Positions 9,528 through 21,899 are shown, counted from the stretch's first letter. The stretch is 64,000 nt of DNA from Omphiscola glabra (GCA_964017045.1 OZ024808.1:22309418-22373417); one strand, 5' to 3'. The notes: generated by a model not told the origin, from the sequence alone. Made by a program: numbers and translations.

Positions 9528-10710
9528 TTGTCAAGGCGAGTACCAAAGCTGAATGTCTTTGTCAAGGCGAGTACCAAAGCTGAATGTCTTTGTCAAGGCG
9601 AGTACCAAAGCTGAATGTCTTGTCTAGGTGAGTACCAAAGCTGAATGTCTTTGTCAAGGCGAGTACCAACGCTGAATGTCTTGTCTAGGCGAGTACCAAA
9701 GCTGAATGTCTTTGTCAAGGCGAGTACTAAAGTTGAATGTCTTGTCAAGGCGAGTACCAAAGCTGAATGTCTTTGTCAAGGCGAGTACCACAGCTGAATG
9801 TCTTGTCATGTCGTGTACCAAAACTGAATGTCTTTGTCAAGGCGAGTACCAAAGCTGAATGTCTTTGTCAAGGCGAGTACCAAAGCTGAATGTCTTTGTC
9901 AAGGCGAGTACCAAAGCTGAATGTCTTGTCATGTCGTGTACCAAAGCTGAATGTCTTTGTCAAGGCGAGTACCACAGCTGAATGTCTTTGTCAAGGCGAG
10001 TACCAAAGCTGAATGTCGTTGTCAAGCCGAGCACTAAAGTTGAATGTCTTGTCAGGATGAGTACCAAAGTTGAATGTCTTGTCAAGCCGAGTACCAAAGC
10101 TGAATGTCTTTGTCAAGCCGAGTACCAAAGCTAAATGTCTTTGTCAAGCCGAGCACTAAAGTTGAATGTCTTTGTCAGGATGAGTACCAAAGTTGAATGT
10201 CTTGTCAAGCCGAGTACCAAAGTTGAATGTCTTGTCAAGCCGAGTACCAAAACTGAATGTCTTTGTCAAGGCGAGTACCACAGCTGAATGTCTTTGTCAA
10301 GCCGAGTACCAAAGCTGAATGTCTTTGTCAAGCCGAGCACTAAAGTTGAATGTCTTTGTCAGGATGAGTACCAAAGTTGAATGTCTTGTCAAGCCGAGTA
10401 CCAAATCTGAATGTCTTTGTCAAGGCGAGTACCACAGCTGAATGTCTTTGTCAAGCCGAGTACCAAAGCTGAATGTCTTTGTCAAGCCGAGCACTAAAGT
10501 TGAATGTCTTTGTCAGGATGAGTACCAAAGTAAAATGTCTTGTCAAGCCGAGTACCAAAGCTGAATGTCTTTGTCAAGGCGAGTACCACAGCTGAATGTC
10601 TTTGTCAAGCCGAGTACCAAAGCTGAATGTCTTTGTCAAGCCGAGCACTAAAGTTGAATGTCTTTGTCAGGATGAGTACCAAAGTTGAATGTCTTGTCTA
10701 GGCGAGTACC
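9528..10710. repeat. 29/30-bp minisatellite, about 40 copies
   Basis: The unit is CAAGGCGAGTACCAAAGCTG plus AATGTCTTTGT, with variants CAAGCCGAG, AGGATGAG and GCACTAAAGTTG. From about 10020 these variants recur in a fixed order, indicating a higher-order block of about four units. It is homologous to the array at 10881-11510. Confidence 0.95.
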
Positions 10711-10722
10711 AAAAAAAAAAAA

Positions 10723-10880
10723 AGGACTGAGGTCCTATACAAACCAGCTCCTCGAAGACCTTATGTTGAGCCCAGCATCCAAGTATTGAAGGTGGTGAAT
10801 GGCTGTTCTTATGTTATTTATATCGACCGATCACTGCCCCAAAGCGCAACCATCGATGACGAAGTTAACATCCGTCTTTT
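10723..10880 (+). CDS. Possible exon fragment between two related minisatellites
   Basis: This non-repetitive segment between two homologous arrays is open in one plus frame from 10702 to 11535. It reads in part RPYVEPSIQVLKVVNGCS and then DRSLPQSATIDDEVNIRLF, which looks more protein-like than neighbouring frames. There is no ATG at its start, only a poly-A run, and no convincing splice acceptor. Downstream, beyond the array, a GT follows GGAAAG near 11566 in a different frame. I do not recognise the protein. It could be a relic exon in which a 30-bp minisatellite grew, or chance. Confidence 0.25.
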
Positions 10881-11510
10881 CATGTCAAGTACCAAAGCTG
10901 AATGTCTTGTCATGTCAAGTACCAAAGCTGAATGTCTTGTCATGTCGTGTACCAAAGCTGAATGTCTTTTCATGTCGTGTACCAAAGCTGAATGTCTTAT
11001 CATGTCGTGTACCAAAGCTGAATGTCTTGTCATGTCGTGTACCAAAGCTGAATGTCTTGTCATGTCGTGTACCAAAGCTGAATGTCTTGTCATGTCGTGT
11101 ACCAAAGCTGAATGTCTTGTCATGTCGTGTACCAAAGCTGAATGTCTTGTCATGTCGTGTACCAAAGCTGAATGTCTTGTCATGTCGTGTACCAAAGCTG
11201 AATGTCTTGTCAAGTCAAGTACCAAAGCTGAATGTTTTGTCATGTCGTGTACCAAAGCTGAATGTCTTGTCAAGTCAAGTACCAAAGCTGAATGTCTTGT
11301 CATGTCGTGTACCAAAGCTGAATGTCTTGTCAAGTCAAGTACCAAAGCTGAATGTCTTGTCATGTCGTGTACCAAAGCTGAATGTCTTGTCATGTCGTGT
11401 ACCAAAGCTGAATGTCTTGTCATGTCGTGTACCAAAGCTGAATGTCTTGTCAAGTCAAGTACCAAAGCTGAATGTCTTGTCATGTCGTGTACCAAAGCTG
11501 AACGTCTTGT
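10881..11510. repeat. 30-bp minisatellite, 21 copies
   Basis: Units are CATGTCGTGTACCAAAGCTG plus AATGTCTTGT, very uniform. From 11212 onward, CAAGTCAAGT and CATGTCGTGT units partly alternate, giving a 60-bp higher-order period. The three 225-257-codon ORFs, on both strands, are translations of the array. Confidence 0.95.
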
Positions 11511-13139
11511 CGGATATAACTATGTTCATCTATGAAAAGACGATGGGCGAGGAGGATTCTGGAAAGGTATGAATAAAATAGAAAAGTCAACTGCTGTTAA
11601 GACATATCCAAGCGATTCTTCTCATAGGCAAAGGATTGCGTTCATGGGTAAGAGATGCATGTAATAGACCAGAGAAGCCTCTCGTTGGAAGAATGTGTTT
11701 GTCATATAAGGCAAAAGAGGGGTTTCTGGTGGGAAAAAAGTACTACTGTGTAAGAGGTTGTTCTCAAGAAAGAGGCGATTCTTAGCGGCAAGTGGTGCTT
11801 CTCATAAGAAAAAAAAAATGCGTCTCGTAAGCAAGAGTTACTTCCCCTTCTTAGACTTTGTCGTTTCTCGGTGTTTTCTCCCTTATTAAAGCGTCTTTTC
11901 TATGATTTCTGAACCAAAAAACAATAAGACTTCCCGACAGCGAAGAAATCAAAGAAAACACGTCATGTAGATTCCACCTGTTAGCAACACGTTGGTGACC
12001 ATCTCGGGTACTGCAAGTGGCTTTATAATTATATCAATTTATAATAAATATTTTCTCATTTGAAAAAAATGACATTGATAACGCTCAATGATTCAATGAT
12101 GCTTTTTAAAAAAAAAAAAAAAATCTCAACAAAGTTGATCAAATTAAAGTTTTAGTTCTTTTATTAAATTCCTGCAAGGTCCTTGACCTTGCCGCCCCCT
12201 CATTATATACATACAAAATACAAACGCAATGCATACATGCTAAATACACAATGCATTCAGAATACACACACACACTGCATACGCCCTTGTGCCCTTCGAC
12301 CCCTTCCCCCCCCCCTACCTTTCCCCGGTGGGCGGTACCACACACTTTGAGAACCATTTGTTGAAGCCTCACGTGCTAACTGGTTGCCAGTGGCTCAAGC
12401 TCACGAGCGAGTTTTAATTGTGGTTTTTTTCCCCCTGGGGCCCGCCGGATAGTTTATAACAAATGATTTTAGGTCATTCAAGGTAGCACCTCTCAAAACC
12501 ATCATTTTGGCATTACTGGGCACCAGGATACAACAAAGGCAAAAAAAGGGTGGGGGGGGGGTATTCTCTATATCTAAATAGCTCTGTTTATAAACCATAA
12601 TATCTTAGTTTCCAAGGCATCTCAATGAAGAAAAGGGGGGTATGGGGGGTAACGTACTTTTTGTGGAAATTAATCTTTCAGGAGCGACGAAGTCGGTGGA
12701 AGTTTCGGGCTGTACCTCGAATGAGGACTCAGCACCGTTTAACGCGAAGGAACAGTCCTTCAAGATTAGCCAAACTTTTTTTTTCCTACGTTATTCGGAA
12801 GAAATGCATAAATATTGTTTTTATAACACATACCATGTAATAAGAACTCGTAATTACATTTATATTTGTGTTCGATGTTTAAAAAAAAAAGTATTTCCAA
12901 ATAGTGTGATTTTATATATATTTTTTTAATGCATGCGGATACAAGTACAAGACATTAACAAGCTCGGCATATTTTCTTCAATAACATGTTTCGGTCGTAA
13001 ATTTCTAAACAAAATTCTGTGAAGTCGCCTCTCTAAAAAAAATTTTTTTTTTTAAATAACAACACATTGAAGCACACAACACTCAACAAGCCACATAATT
13101 ATCACACGTGTATCAATGTTCAGACCTCTGAGAAAATTG
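11511..13139. other. Unique and low-complexity sequence, no gene recognised
   Basis: It contains poly-A near 12107-12122, C-runs near 12307-12316 and poly-G near 12553. TTTGAGAACCATTTG near 12351 resembles an isolated hAT end. The ORFs here are under 100 codons and lack family features. Confidence 0.45.
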
Positions 13140-13495
13140 GTTTAGGGCTGTTCGCCTGTATCACCGTCTTACGTGCTAGGCAAGCGACTCCCCGTTTGTA
13201 GTGGGCGACCCCTATCGTCACAGTCATTCAGCGGCCGGGACGCGATTTCTTTGGCCGTCTTTCATTGCCGTTTTTTTTTTTGTGATGCACGCTTGCCAAT
13301 TGGGCCGTAACATGTATCAGCAATGGGGGCCCATTTAATGCCGATCACTGGAGCGTGCCCGGCCGTCGCTAAAAAGCCTGCGTCAAAGCCACGCCCACTT
13401 TAAAGTAAGGGGAAAAAAAAAGGGGGGGGAGGGGAGAAAAATCGAAACTACAACAACCACAAACCAAACCTTTACAGTAGAATGATCGTTTACAC
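13140..13495. promoter_or_regulatory. Moderately GC-rich unique segment, possible regulatory DNA
   Basis: CpG density rises relative to the flanks (CGGCCGGGACGCGATTTC, GCCCGGCCGTCGC), and CCACGCCCAC (13390-13399) fits a KLF/SP-type site. No ORF is persuasive. This is a weak call based on composition. Confidence 0.2.
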
Positions 13496-13685
13496 CAGTG
13501 GTTCTCAACCTTCCTAATCCCGCTACCCTTTTGTACAGTCCCTCACGTTGTGCTGACCCCCAACCATAAAATTATTCTTGCTGCTACCTCATAAATATGT
13601 GTTTTCCCATGGTCTTAGGCGACCCGTGTGTAAGGGGTCGTTCGACCCGCCAAAGCAGTCGCGACACACAGGCTGAGAACCGCTG
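13496..13685. mobile_element. SPIN-like hAT MITE, copy 2 (190 bp), opposite orientation
   Basis: The start is CAGTGGTTCTCAACC and the end is CTGAGAACCGCTG. The duplications are GTTTACAC (13488-13495) and GTTTACAA (13686-13693), 7 of 8 identical. Internally it reads GACCCCCAACCATAAAATTA and TGGTCTTAGGCGACCC, the reverse orientation of the other three copies and very close to the rodent SPIN-derived repeat I remember. Confidence 0.9.
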
Positions 13686-13693
13686 GTTTACAA

Positions 13694-14260
13694 TATTCGC
13701 TTGTGCGTGCCGGTTGGCTGCTCGCCATTATTTTGTTCTTTATTTTTAACCAAAAAAAAGTATTTGTTTTTTTTTTGTGTGTGTATTTTTCACCACTCCC
13801 CACTCGTCTCATTTCCCCATTTATCATCACAGTTGAGAAGAGAATATCGCCGCGGCGCGTATACGAATGAACGTCGTGATGATTGTGGCTAGTAGCCTTG
13901 CAGGTACCTTATGCAGCATCCATTGATCTTAGTAGACGTTACCGCACCGGCTAGATTTCACGTGCCCGGTGATGTTGACAGACCCGCAAGACCGGAGTCC
14001 TTCCGCATGCCGGGGACGTTTTGGGACTCTAGCGGAGGAAGGCCCTAATAACAAACCGGCCCCCAGGCGTCTGCCGGATTGATCACTGATGATTTAGGTA
14101 CGAATTTTACATTCGCCGGTGTTATTTGTTCATTTATGAGTTTTCTGCTACGGGAGTGTGTTGTTGATGTGTTCGACGAACCATTTACATTTCGCAACAC
14201 ACGCGTTGCTGCTGTACCGTGCGGCCAGCGCAATGACATCAGCCAATAGGATTCAATTCA
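13694..14260. promoter_or_regulatory. CpG-containing unique segment with CRE-like and CCAAT motifs
   Basis: From 13840 to 14250 the sequence is balanced in GC and free of homopolymers. It includes AATGACATCAGCCAATAGG (14231-14249), a CRE-like site next to a CCAAT box. No splice-flanked ORF is convincing. It may be a promoter or enhancer remnant. Confidence 0.25.
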
Positions 14261-15118
14261 GCATATGTGCTGTTGTTGTTTTCGAAAATTCATGTGCCGA
14301 TATAATGAATCCTTCATTTTTTTGACGCATTGTGACATTTTAGAGTTGAAATTTTGTGTGTGTGTGTGCGCAATATTTCTCATTTGACGGGTTGTGATAT
14401 ATTTCTAAATACCGGTATATAATGTGTTAGTCATTAATTTTTCAAAAGTAATAAAATCGCGACATCTACCTATATATATAGCACAGGTTGAGCTCACGGC
14501 TTTAGCGTTAATTAAACGGTTAGGAACGAGTAGGCCTACTGATACTCCATGTGTTAAAAAAATTAAAATATGAAGAAAATGATATGGTTATCCTGGAATA
14601 TGAATTATAATTCACGCTTTTTTACTTTGTGAAATAAAAACTGATTTCTGCATTACACGTATTATGGGTGTGAAAAAAAAAAGGGGGGGGGGGAATGAAC
14701 ATTATAAAAATATGTCCAAAGCTTTCACTGGCTGAATTTAGTTTTTGAAAAATGAAACACTGAACATGTGTAGTTCTAACTCATAATGTAATCTTGTAAA
14801 GAGTTGCAATCCAATAAATGCCTCAAAAAGGATGGGTGAGGGTGTGGTCAGAAAAGAAACAAAAAATCATACAACTCTGAAAACGAAATTTGAAAAAAAA
14901 AAATTGAAATGTCGTCGGCTTAAAACAAAACGTCTACATTCAATTCCTCCACCTTTAAAAAAAAATAAAAATAAAATACTTATTTCTCTTGATTTTTGTC
15001 ATTTCCCAAATGTTTTACTTCCCGATCTGATGACACATTAAGTAAACTCTAGTTCCAAACCTAGTTCCAAAATTAAGACATGTATGGCGCCCCTGGTGAT
15101 GATGATGATTGTGTCTTA
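14261..15118. other. AT-rich unique sequence ending in a LINE-like tail
   Basis: Short (GT)n near 14354-14370, poly-G near 14682-14693 and a TGGCGCCCCTGGTGATGATG end near 15084-15104, the latter resembling a non-LTR retrotransposon 3' tail. No gene is seen. Confidence 0.4.
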
Positions 15119-15292
15119 GCGTCAGTTCACACGATCAAATTTAGCGTCAAAATTGTTGTATGAACGCACTATTTTGTGCGTGGTTTCTTTTTTGGGGACT
15201 TTGATCAAATAGTAATTTGAAAGTTGTGACAAGGCTTCACGCACGAATTGCATCAAATGCTTGAAGGAAAATTTGATCGTTTGAACCGACCC
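15119..15292. mobile_element. PIF/Harbinger-like MITE, copy 1 (174 bp)
   Basis: Inverted ends GCGTCAGTTCACACG and (complement of the right end) GGGTCGGTTCAAACG are flanked by TTA on both sides (15116-15118, 15293-15295). The interior is shared with copies at 20346, 20522 and 21900, with this one in reverse orientation. A 3-bp TTA/TAA duplication suggests PIF/Harbinger, but the superfamily cannot be proven without a transposase. Confidence 0.75.
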
Positions 15293-16015
15293 TTACTGAA
15301 AGATACCAAAACACCTCTCTTCACCAACTTCCCAAACGAATGAGAATATTTGAATGCAGTAAATATTACGAACAAAAATAATACTGATTCTCTGGTGAAT
15401 GGTTACTAGTAAGAATGTCGCTTTAAACACAGTTAGGGCATAACCTTTGGCATTCACATAAAAGTAACATTCTTTGTTTAGAAAGGAAATATTAAAACAG
15501 TAAATGATAATAAAAAATACAAGAGAACTTGATAATCAATAATTAATATATGACGTATGCGTAATTAAAAAAAAAAGTTAACCTTCATCAACTTATGACA
15601 TTTGTATGAACAATTCATGAAGTTAAAATTCTTACATTTGTATGAACTATTCGTGAACCTCTCACAACTTCTCAATACTCATTAATAACTGGGTTTTAAG
15701 TAAAAGCACACAATTTTTAAAATCATTAAAAAAAAAAAAAAGAAAAAACCAATTATGAAAAGTGATTATAACCGAACAGCAATAAGTCGGTTATAATCAG
15801 CGGTGTATTGCCAAATTCGTAACAAAGGGTTCTCAGTTAGTATGTCCCCTTATGCCATATCGGTCACCGCCACAGTCAGTCATATTTATTATTTTGAACT
15901 AACGGTTCGCACGAACCTGACCGAACCGGATCCAAATCACCGCTGGTTATAATAATTATATAAAAAATAACCACAAAGACTAATAATACAAATAATTATA
16001 ATACTATTGGTTTAG
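15293..16015. other. AT-rich unique sequence
   Basis: No gene is seen. TTGTATGAACAATTCATGAA-type sequence near 15602 recurs once shortly after. Confidence 0.45.
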
Positions 16016-16966
16016 TTAAGTGACCTTTGTTTTCTTGGGACGAAAGGTTCTAGTTTGGTAACCTTTGTTTTAGTGAGGCGGAAGGTTCTAGTTTGGTGAC
16101 CTTTGTTTTAGTGAGACGGAAGGTCCTAGTTTGGTAACCTTTGTTTTAGTGAGACGGAAGGTCCTAGTTTGGTAACCTTTTTTTTTAGTGAGACGGAAGG
16201 TCCTAGTTTAGTGACCTTTGTTTTAGTGAGACAGAAGGTCCTAGTTTGGTGACCTTTGTTTTAGTGAGACGGAAGGTCCTAGTTTGGTAACCTTTGCTTT
16301 AGTGAGACGGAAGGTCCTAGTTTGGTAACCTTTGTTTTAGTGAGACGGAAGGTCCTAGTTTGGTGACCTTTGCTTTTGTGAGACGACAGGTCCTAGTTTG
16401 GTAACCTTTGTTTTAGTGAGACGGAAGGTCCTAGTTTGGTAACCTTTGTTTTAGTGAGACGGAAGGTCAAAGTTTTGTAACCTTTGTTTTAGTGAGACGG
16501 AAGGTCCTAGTTTGGTGACCTTTGCTTTTGTGAGGCGGAAGGTCCTAGTTTGGTAACCTTTGTTTTAGTGAGACGGAAGGTCCTAGTTTGGTAACCTTTG
16601 TTTTAGTGAGACTGAAGGTCCTAATTTGGTAAACTTTGTTTTAGCGAGACGGAAGGTCCTAGTTTGGTGACCTTTGTTTTAGTGAGACAGAACGTCCTAG
16701 TTTGGTTTCCTTTGTTTTAGTGAGACGGAAGGTCCTAGTTTGGTGACCTCTGTTTTAGCGGGCCGGAAGGTCCTTGTTTGGTGACCTTTGTTTTAGCGGG
16801 ACGGAAGGTCCAAGTTTGGTGACCTTTGTTTTAGTGAGACGGAAGGTCCTAGTTTGGTAACATTTGTTTTAGCGGGACGGAAGGTCCTAGTTTGGTAACA
16901 TTTGTTTTAGCGGGACGGAAGGTCCTAGTTTGGTAACCTTTATTTTAGCGGGACGGAAGGTCCTTT
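16016..16966. repeat. 38-bp minisatellite, about 25 copies
   Basis: The unit is GGTAACCTTTGTTTTAGTGA then GACGGAAGGTCCTAGTTT. GTAACC and GTGACC forms alternate irregularly, and GCGGGACGG replaces GTGAGACGG toward the right end, showing directional divergence. Confidence 0.95.
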
Positions 16967-17642
16967 AAAAAAAAAGAAAAATCCTCTTTAAAAAACGGCC
17001 TCGGATAATTTAAAATTAAAACTCGTTTGTTTAAAGAGAGAATTTTTAAAAGCAAAATTTATTTCATTTTTCTCCCCGGGCAAGTTGATTGAACAGAAAC
17101 ACAACTTTAAAACCATTCAAATCAGAGAAAGGCCTATAATAGAAAAAAGACTGCCCGCAAGAGATCTAAAATTAAACTTTGTAGAAAAATAAAAGTTAGA
17201 CAAGCGACATTTTCAGCATGTATGAAGGGAAGGACAGATAGTTAATATAATTTAAATGTATAACCATAACGCCCTACTCTGTAGGTACAAAATATGTAAC
17301 TTTTTTTTTTTTGAAATTGTGACTTTTTTGTGTGCATCATCCTCAAGTTTAAAAAAATGTATAAATAAATTCGTTAATTCTATGAGTACAATCTGTACGT
17401 GTTAAATTGCGCCCCTGGCCACTCCCCCGTTGGTCGCTCAGTCACAAGTGAATACGATCTCCTATTTACTACCCGCCCCCTTCTGACGGCCGCGAATTAG
17501 TGATGGAAATGGTGATGTAAAAAAAGGATTTCGAATACATCGCATTTGATCGTTGAAGTATTTTAGCCTCTACTCGAATGTCACACTGTCAACGTTTCTG
17601 GAAAAAAAAGTTTTGTTCACCTCGTTCTGTGTGGATCATGGC
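16967..17642. other. Unique sequence
   Basis: A T-run near 17300-17312 is present. GCGCCCCTGGCC near 17409 resembles a transposon end but has no partner. Confidence 0.4.
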
Positions 17643-17896
17643 CAACATTTCGCATGAGTTATATCCTCTATGAGGATGACGTGTTCGCGCGGGAAGTTCT
17701 GAGATGGAAGGGGGATGTCTATGGTTTGGTCGACTTATTCTACTTGAGTAAGTGTGAGCCACTCAGACACGGAATGATGAATGATGCCACAATTGAAAGA
17801 GAATCTGGGGAAATGAATGGCTCTCTAAATACCAAAAAAACCCAGATATTATGGAACAAACATTCAGGTAAACATTTTGTATTCTTAAAATATTAG
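17643..17896 (+). CDS. Uncharacterised ORF, possible exon
   Basis: An ATG-initiated frame at 17654 encodes 80 codons beginning MSYILYEDDVFAREVLRW. The frame is also open upstream of the ATG. Two donor-like sites lie inside it: TTGA|GTAAGT near 17747 and CAG|GTAAAC near 17868. Codon use looks less AT-biased than the flanks. I do not recognise a domain, and no neighbouring exon is apparent. It could be a coding exon, a transposon relic or chance. Confidence 0.25.
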
Positions 17897-18040
17897 ACTA
17901 ATTTTAAGACTATTTTTGGACTAATTTTAAACTAATTATAAACTAATTTAAGACTAAATTTAAACTAATTTTAGGCTAATTTTAAACTATTTTAGACTAA
18001 TTTGAAACTTATTTTATACTAATTTTCGACTAATTTTAGA
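17893..18040. repeat. AT-rich short tandem repeat (ACTAATTTTAA-type)
   Basis: About thirteen degenerate copies of an 11-12 bp unit resembling GACTAATTTTA. Confidence 0.75.
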
Positions 18041-18190
18041 TTGTGCGTTTCTGAGGCCCTAAACAATAAATAAAAATATATCATTGTAACATTTTTAGGA
18101 GTTTGTGCAAATATTGATTTTCTTCAGCTCTGACCCTAATCTAGGCATCGATCTTATGTCAGAGTGCACTAATTACAATGTCAGCAGAAA

Positions 18191-18336
18191 CAGTTATGAC
18201 AGACATTCATTCCCCCGTATCATGAACAGTTATAGCAGAAATTCATTCCCTCGTATCATGAACAGTTAAATCAGACATCCATTCCCCCGTCAATGAACAG
18301 TTATAGCAGACATTCATTCCCCCGTATCATGAGCAG
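18191..18336. repeat. Minisatellite, unit about 36 bp, 4 copies
   Basis: Copies share CAGTTATAGCAGACATTCAT and TCCCCCGTATCATGA. Confidence 0.85.
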
Positions 18337-18818
18337 AAGAAGACGCGTCACCCCCACGGCAAGACTTAAAAGACAGCCCCTATCAAGCTTGCGACACCTA
18401 TTTTTTTTTAAATCACTAAAACCCAACATTTAGAATACCAGCAGAGGAGAGTCAACAGAATCACGTGCAGCACGTGAGCTTATTAATTACAGGTCACCTA
18501 AATTACAAACAACACAAATTATTGAATGTAAAAATAATAATAATAATACAAATATTAAAGACAATTTTTTTTGGGTCTGCTTTGCAGTTTTTCTTTCACC
18601 CACCTTATTCCACGCCCTCGACATAAGAATTGTCGTCTACGTTTTCTAGGTACCATTTGTTGTATCTGCTGAAACTTAAAGATAGCAATAAGTCTGGCCG
18701 GATACATTTTGTGAATTAGAAACGTAAGAATTAAAAGAGCAATCATTTGTGAATTACTTTGTAGGGCCCGCGAAGAGCAAGTTTGTTTCTAATATGACAA
18801 TTATTATTTTACAAAAAC
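18337..18818. other. Unique sequence
   Basis: Short AATAATAAT near 18533-18546. No gene is seen. Confidence 0.45.
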
Positions 18819-19572
<754 letters not shown>

Positions 19573-19580
19573 ACCTAGGC

Positions 19581-19771
19581 CAGTGGGTCTCAACCTGCGG
19601 GTCACGACCCCTTGGGGGGGGGGGTCGAACGATCTTACAGAGGGGTCGACTAAGACCATCGGAAAACACACATTTATGAAGTAGCAAGGAACATAATTTT
19701 ATAGTTGCATGGGGGTCACACAACACGAGGAACATTATGTATCACGGCATTAGGAAGGTTGAGAACCACTG
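19581..19771. mobile_element. SPIN-like hAT MITE, copy 3 (191 bp)
   Basis: The start CAGTGGGTCTCAACC and end TTGAGAACCACTG are flanked by an exact 8-bp duplication ACCTAGGC (19573-19580, 19772-19779). The interior shows GGGTCACGACCCC, GGTCGAACGATC, CTAAGACCATCGGAAAACAC and GTAGCAAGGAAC. It has the same orientation as copies 1 and 4. Confidence 0.93.
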
Positions 19772-19779
19772 ACCTAGGC

Positions 19780-20345
19780 GGAAGATTTTAGCGAGTGTCC
19801 AGTGACACAAAAAGAAAATATTTCATGTTTCGGGATAACCGCTTGCAGAAACAGTCCTTATCCTGGGATGTGTTCACAACAATAATCGCTGTTCATTCTT
19901 TTGCTCCATGTTCCACAAACACAACACCTGGGGTTTCACATCCGAGTCCTATTGCTGGACCTTTCTTTTGTTCATGCTTCAGAAAACACGATCGTTTTTA
20001 GAAACAAAATGTAGGTGTGGCGAGATTAAGCGACTTTCTTCCGTACACCTACTGCTTCGTACGCCTAATGCTTCGTACACCTAATGCTGCGTACACCTAA
20101 AGCTTCTTACGCTCGTCCTGGTTTGGAAATCTGTCAAATATATGTTGAATACATAGCTTGGAAGTTTTAATTTTGAAGTTTTCGTCTCTGACCTGCCCCA
20201 CTATGCGTCTGTATCGTTTTGAAGTTGAAACTCTCGCTTGACGCTTTTACGGCATGTTGCTCTGTTCGTTTGTGATCTGCCAGTTTCTCCTTCCGTTTCC
20301 CCGTTTGTGTCTTGTAATTGTTGGGTAGCGTGATCATGGCTCTAA
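19780..20345. other. Unique sequence with a short 17-bp array
   Basis: At 20042-20110 about four copies of CGTACACCTAATGCTT-type units occur. Otherwise no gene is seen. Confidence 0.5.
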
Positions 20346-20518
20346 GGGTCGGTTCACACGGTCAAATTTCCCTTCAAGCATTTGATGCAATTCGTGTATG
20401 AAGCCTTGTCACAGCTTTCAAATTACTATTTGATCAAACTCCCCCAAAAAGAAACCACGCACAAAATAGTGCGTTCATACAACAATTTGACGCGAAATTT
20501 GATCGTGTGAACCGACCC
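20346..20518. mobile_element. PIF/Harbinger-like MITE, copy 2 (173 bp)
   Basis: Near-perfect inverted ends GGGTCGGTTCACACGGTC and its complement at the right end are flanked by TAA on both sides (20343-20345, 20519-20521). It is the best preserved family member here. Non-coding. Confidence 0.85.
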
Positions 20519-20521
20519 TAA

Positions 20522-20665
20522 GGGTCGGTTGACATAATCAAATTTTCCTTCAAGCATTTGATGCAACTCGTGTATGAAGCCTTGTCACAACTTTCAAATT
20601 ACTATTTGATCAAATTCCCTAAAAAAGAAACCACGCACAAAATAGTTCATACAACAATTTGACGC
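20522..20665. mobile_element. PIF/Harbinger-like MITE, copy 3, truncated at right
   Basis: It begins GGGTCGGTTGACAT immediately after the TAA that ends copy 2, so the two lie head to tail and share one TAA. Its right terminal repeat is lost. Confidence 0.8.
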
Positions 20666-20797
20666 TGAAATTTAAGGCGTCAGATTTCCTTCTTTTTCAT
20701 GCTATCGTACCATCGGCACTAATTTTTTTAACGAAGTCCAAGTCGATTAAGACTTTTTTTTTTTTTTTTTACTCCATTCTTATTCATAAACACAGTA
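20666..20797. other. Unique sequence with a long T-run
   Basis: A run of about 17 T near 20754-20770 precedes the 18-bp array. Confidence 0.5.
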
Positions 20798-21742
20798 GTC
20801 ATTATGCCTGGCAGTAGTCATTATAGCTGACAGTAGTCATGTGCCTGGCAGTAGTCATGTGCCTGGCAGTAGTCATGTGCCTGGCAGAAGTCATATACCT
20901 GGCAGTAGTCATATGCCTGGCAGAAGTCATATACCTGGCAGTAGTCATATGCCTGGCAGAAGTCATATACCTGGCAGTAGTCATATGCCTGGCAGTAGTC
21001 ATTATGCCTGGCAGTAGTCATTATAGCTGACAGTAGTCATGTGCCTGGCAGTAGTCATGTGCCTGGCAGTAGTCATGTGCCTGACAGTAGTCATGTGCCT
21101 GGCAGTAGTCATTATAGCTGACAGTAGTCATGTGCCTGGCAGTAGTCATGTGCCTGACAGTAGTCATGTGCCTGGCAGTAGTCATTATAGCTGACAGTAG
21201 TCATGTGCCTGGCAGTAGTCATTATGGCTGACAGTAGTCATGTGCCTGGCAGTAGTCATATGCCTGGCAGTAGTCATATGCCTGGCAGTAGTCATGTGCC
21301 TGGCAGTAGTCATTATGGCTGACAGTAGTCATGTGCCTGACAGTAGTCATGTGCCTGACAGTAGTCATTATAGCTGACAGTAGTCATGTGCCTGGCAGTA
21401 GTCATTATAGCTGACAGTAGTCATGTGCCTGGCAGTAGTCATGTGCCTGACAGTAGTCATGTGCCTGGCAGTAGTCATTATGGCTGACAGTAGTCATTTG
21501 CCTGGCAGTAGTCATATGCCTGGCAGTAGTCATATGCCTGGCAGTAGTCATATGCCTGGCAGTAGTCATATGCCTGGCAGTAGTCATATGCCTGGCAGTA
21601 GTCATATGCCTGGCAGAAGTCATATGCCTGGCAGTAGTCATGTGCCTGGCAGTATTCATATGCCTGGCAGTAGTCATTATGCCTGGCAGTAGTCATATGC
21701 CTGGTAGTAGTCATATGCTTGGCAGTAGTCATATGCCTGGCT
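20798..21742. repeat. 18/19-bp minisatellite, about 51 copies
   Basis: Units are GTGCCTGGCAGTAGTCAT, with ATATGCCTGGCAG, GACAGTAG and TTATGGCTGACAG variants. The 19-bp TTATAGCTGACAG form recurs at the end of small blocks, giving higher-order structure. All ORFs (both strands) are repeat translations. Confidence 0.97.
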
Positions 21743-21899
21743 CCCCCGTTGTATTTCTATTGGCAAACCTTTCAACCCGATTCCGATCGCCTGCTGTTAC
21801 TTTCGCCACTGTTACCTTAACGGCAAAAACTAAAGAAAAATAATTAAAAAACATGTAGTCGGCGACCGAAACAAAGTAGTGACGTCATACGTTGAGTTT

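Noticed and set aside
10786..11572. Three ORFs over 220 codons
   Set aside because: Multiples of a 30-bp repeat without stops; only the short non-repeat lead at 10723-10880 is kept as a weak exon candidate.
12348..12362. CTTTGAGAACCATTT, hAT-like end
   Set aside because: No partner terminus or target duplication nearby.
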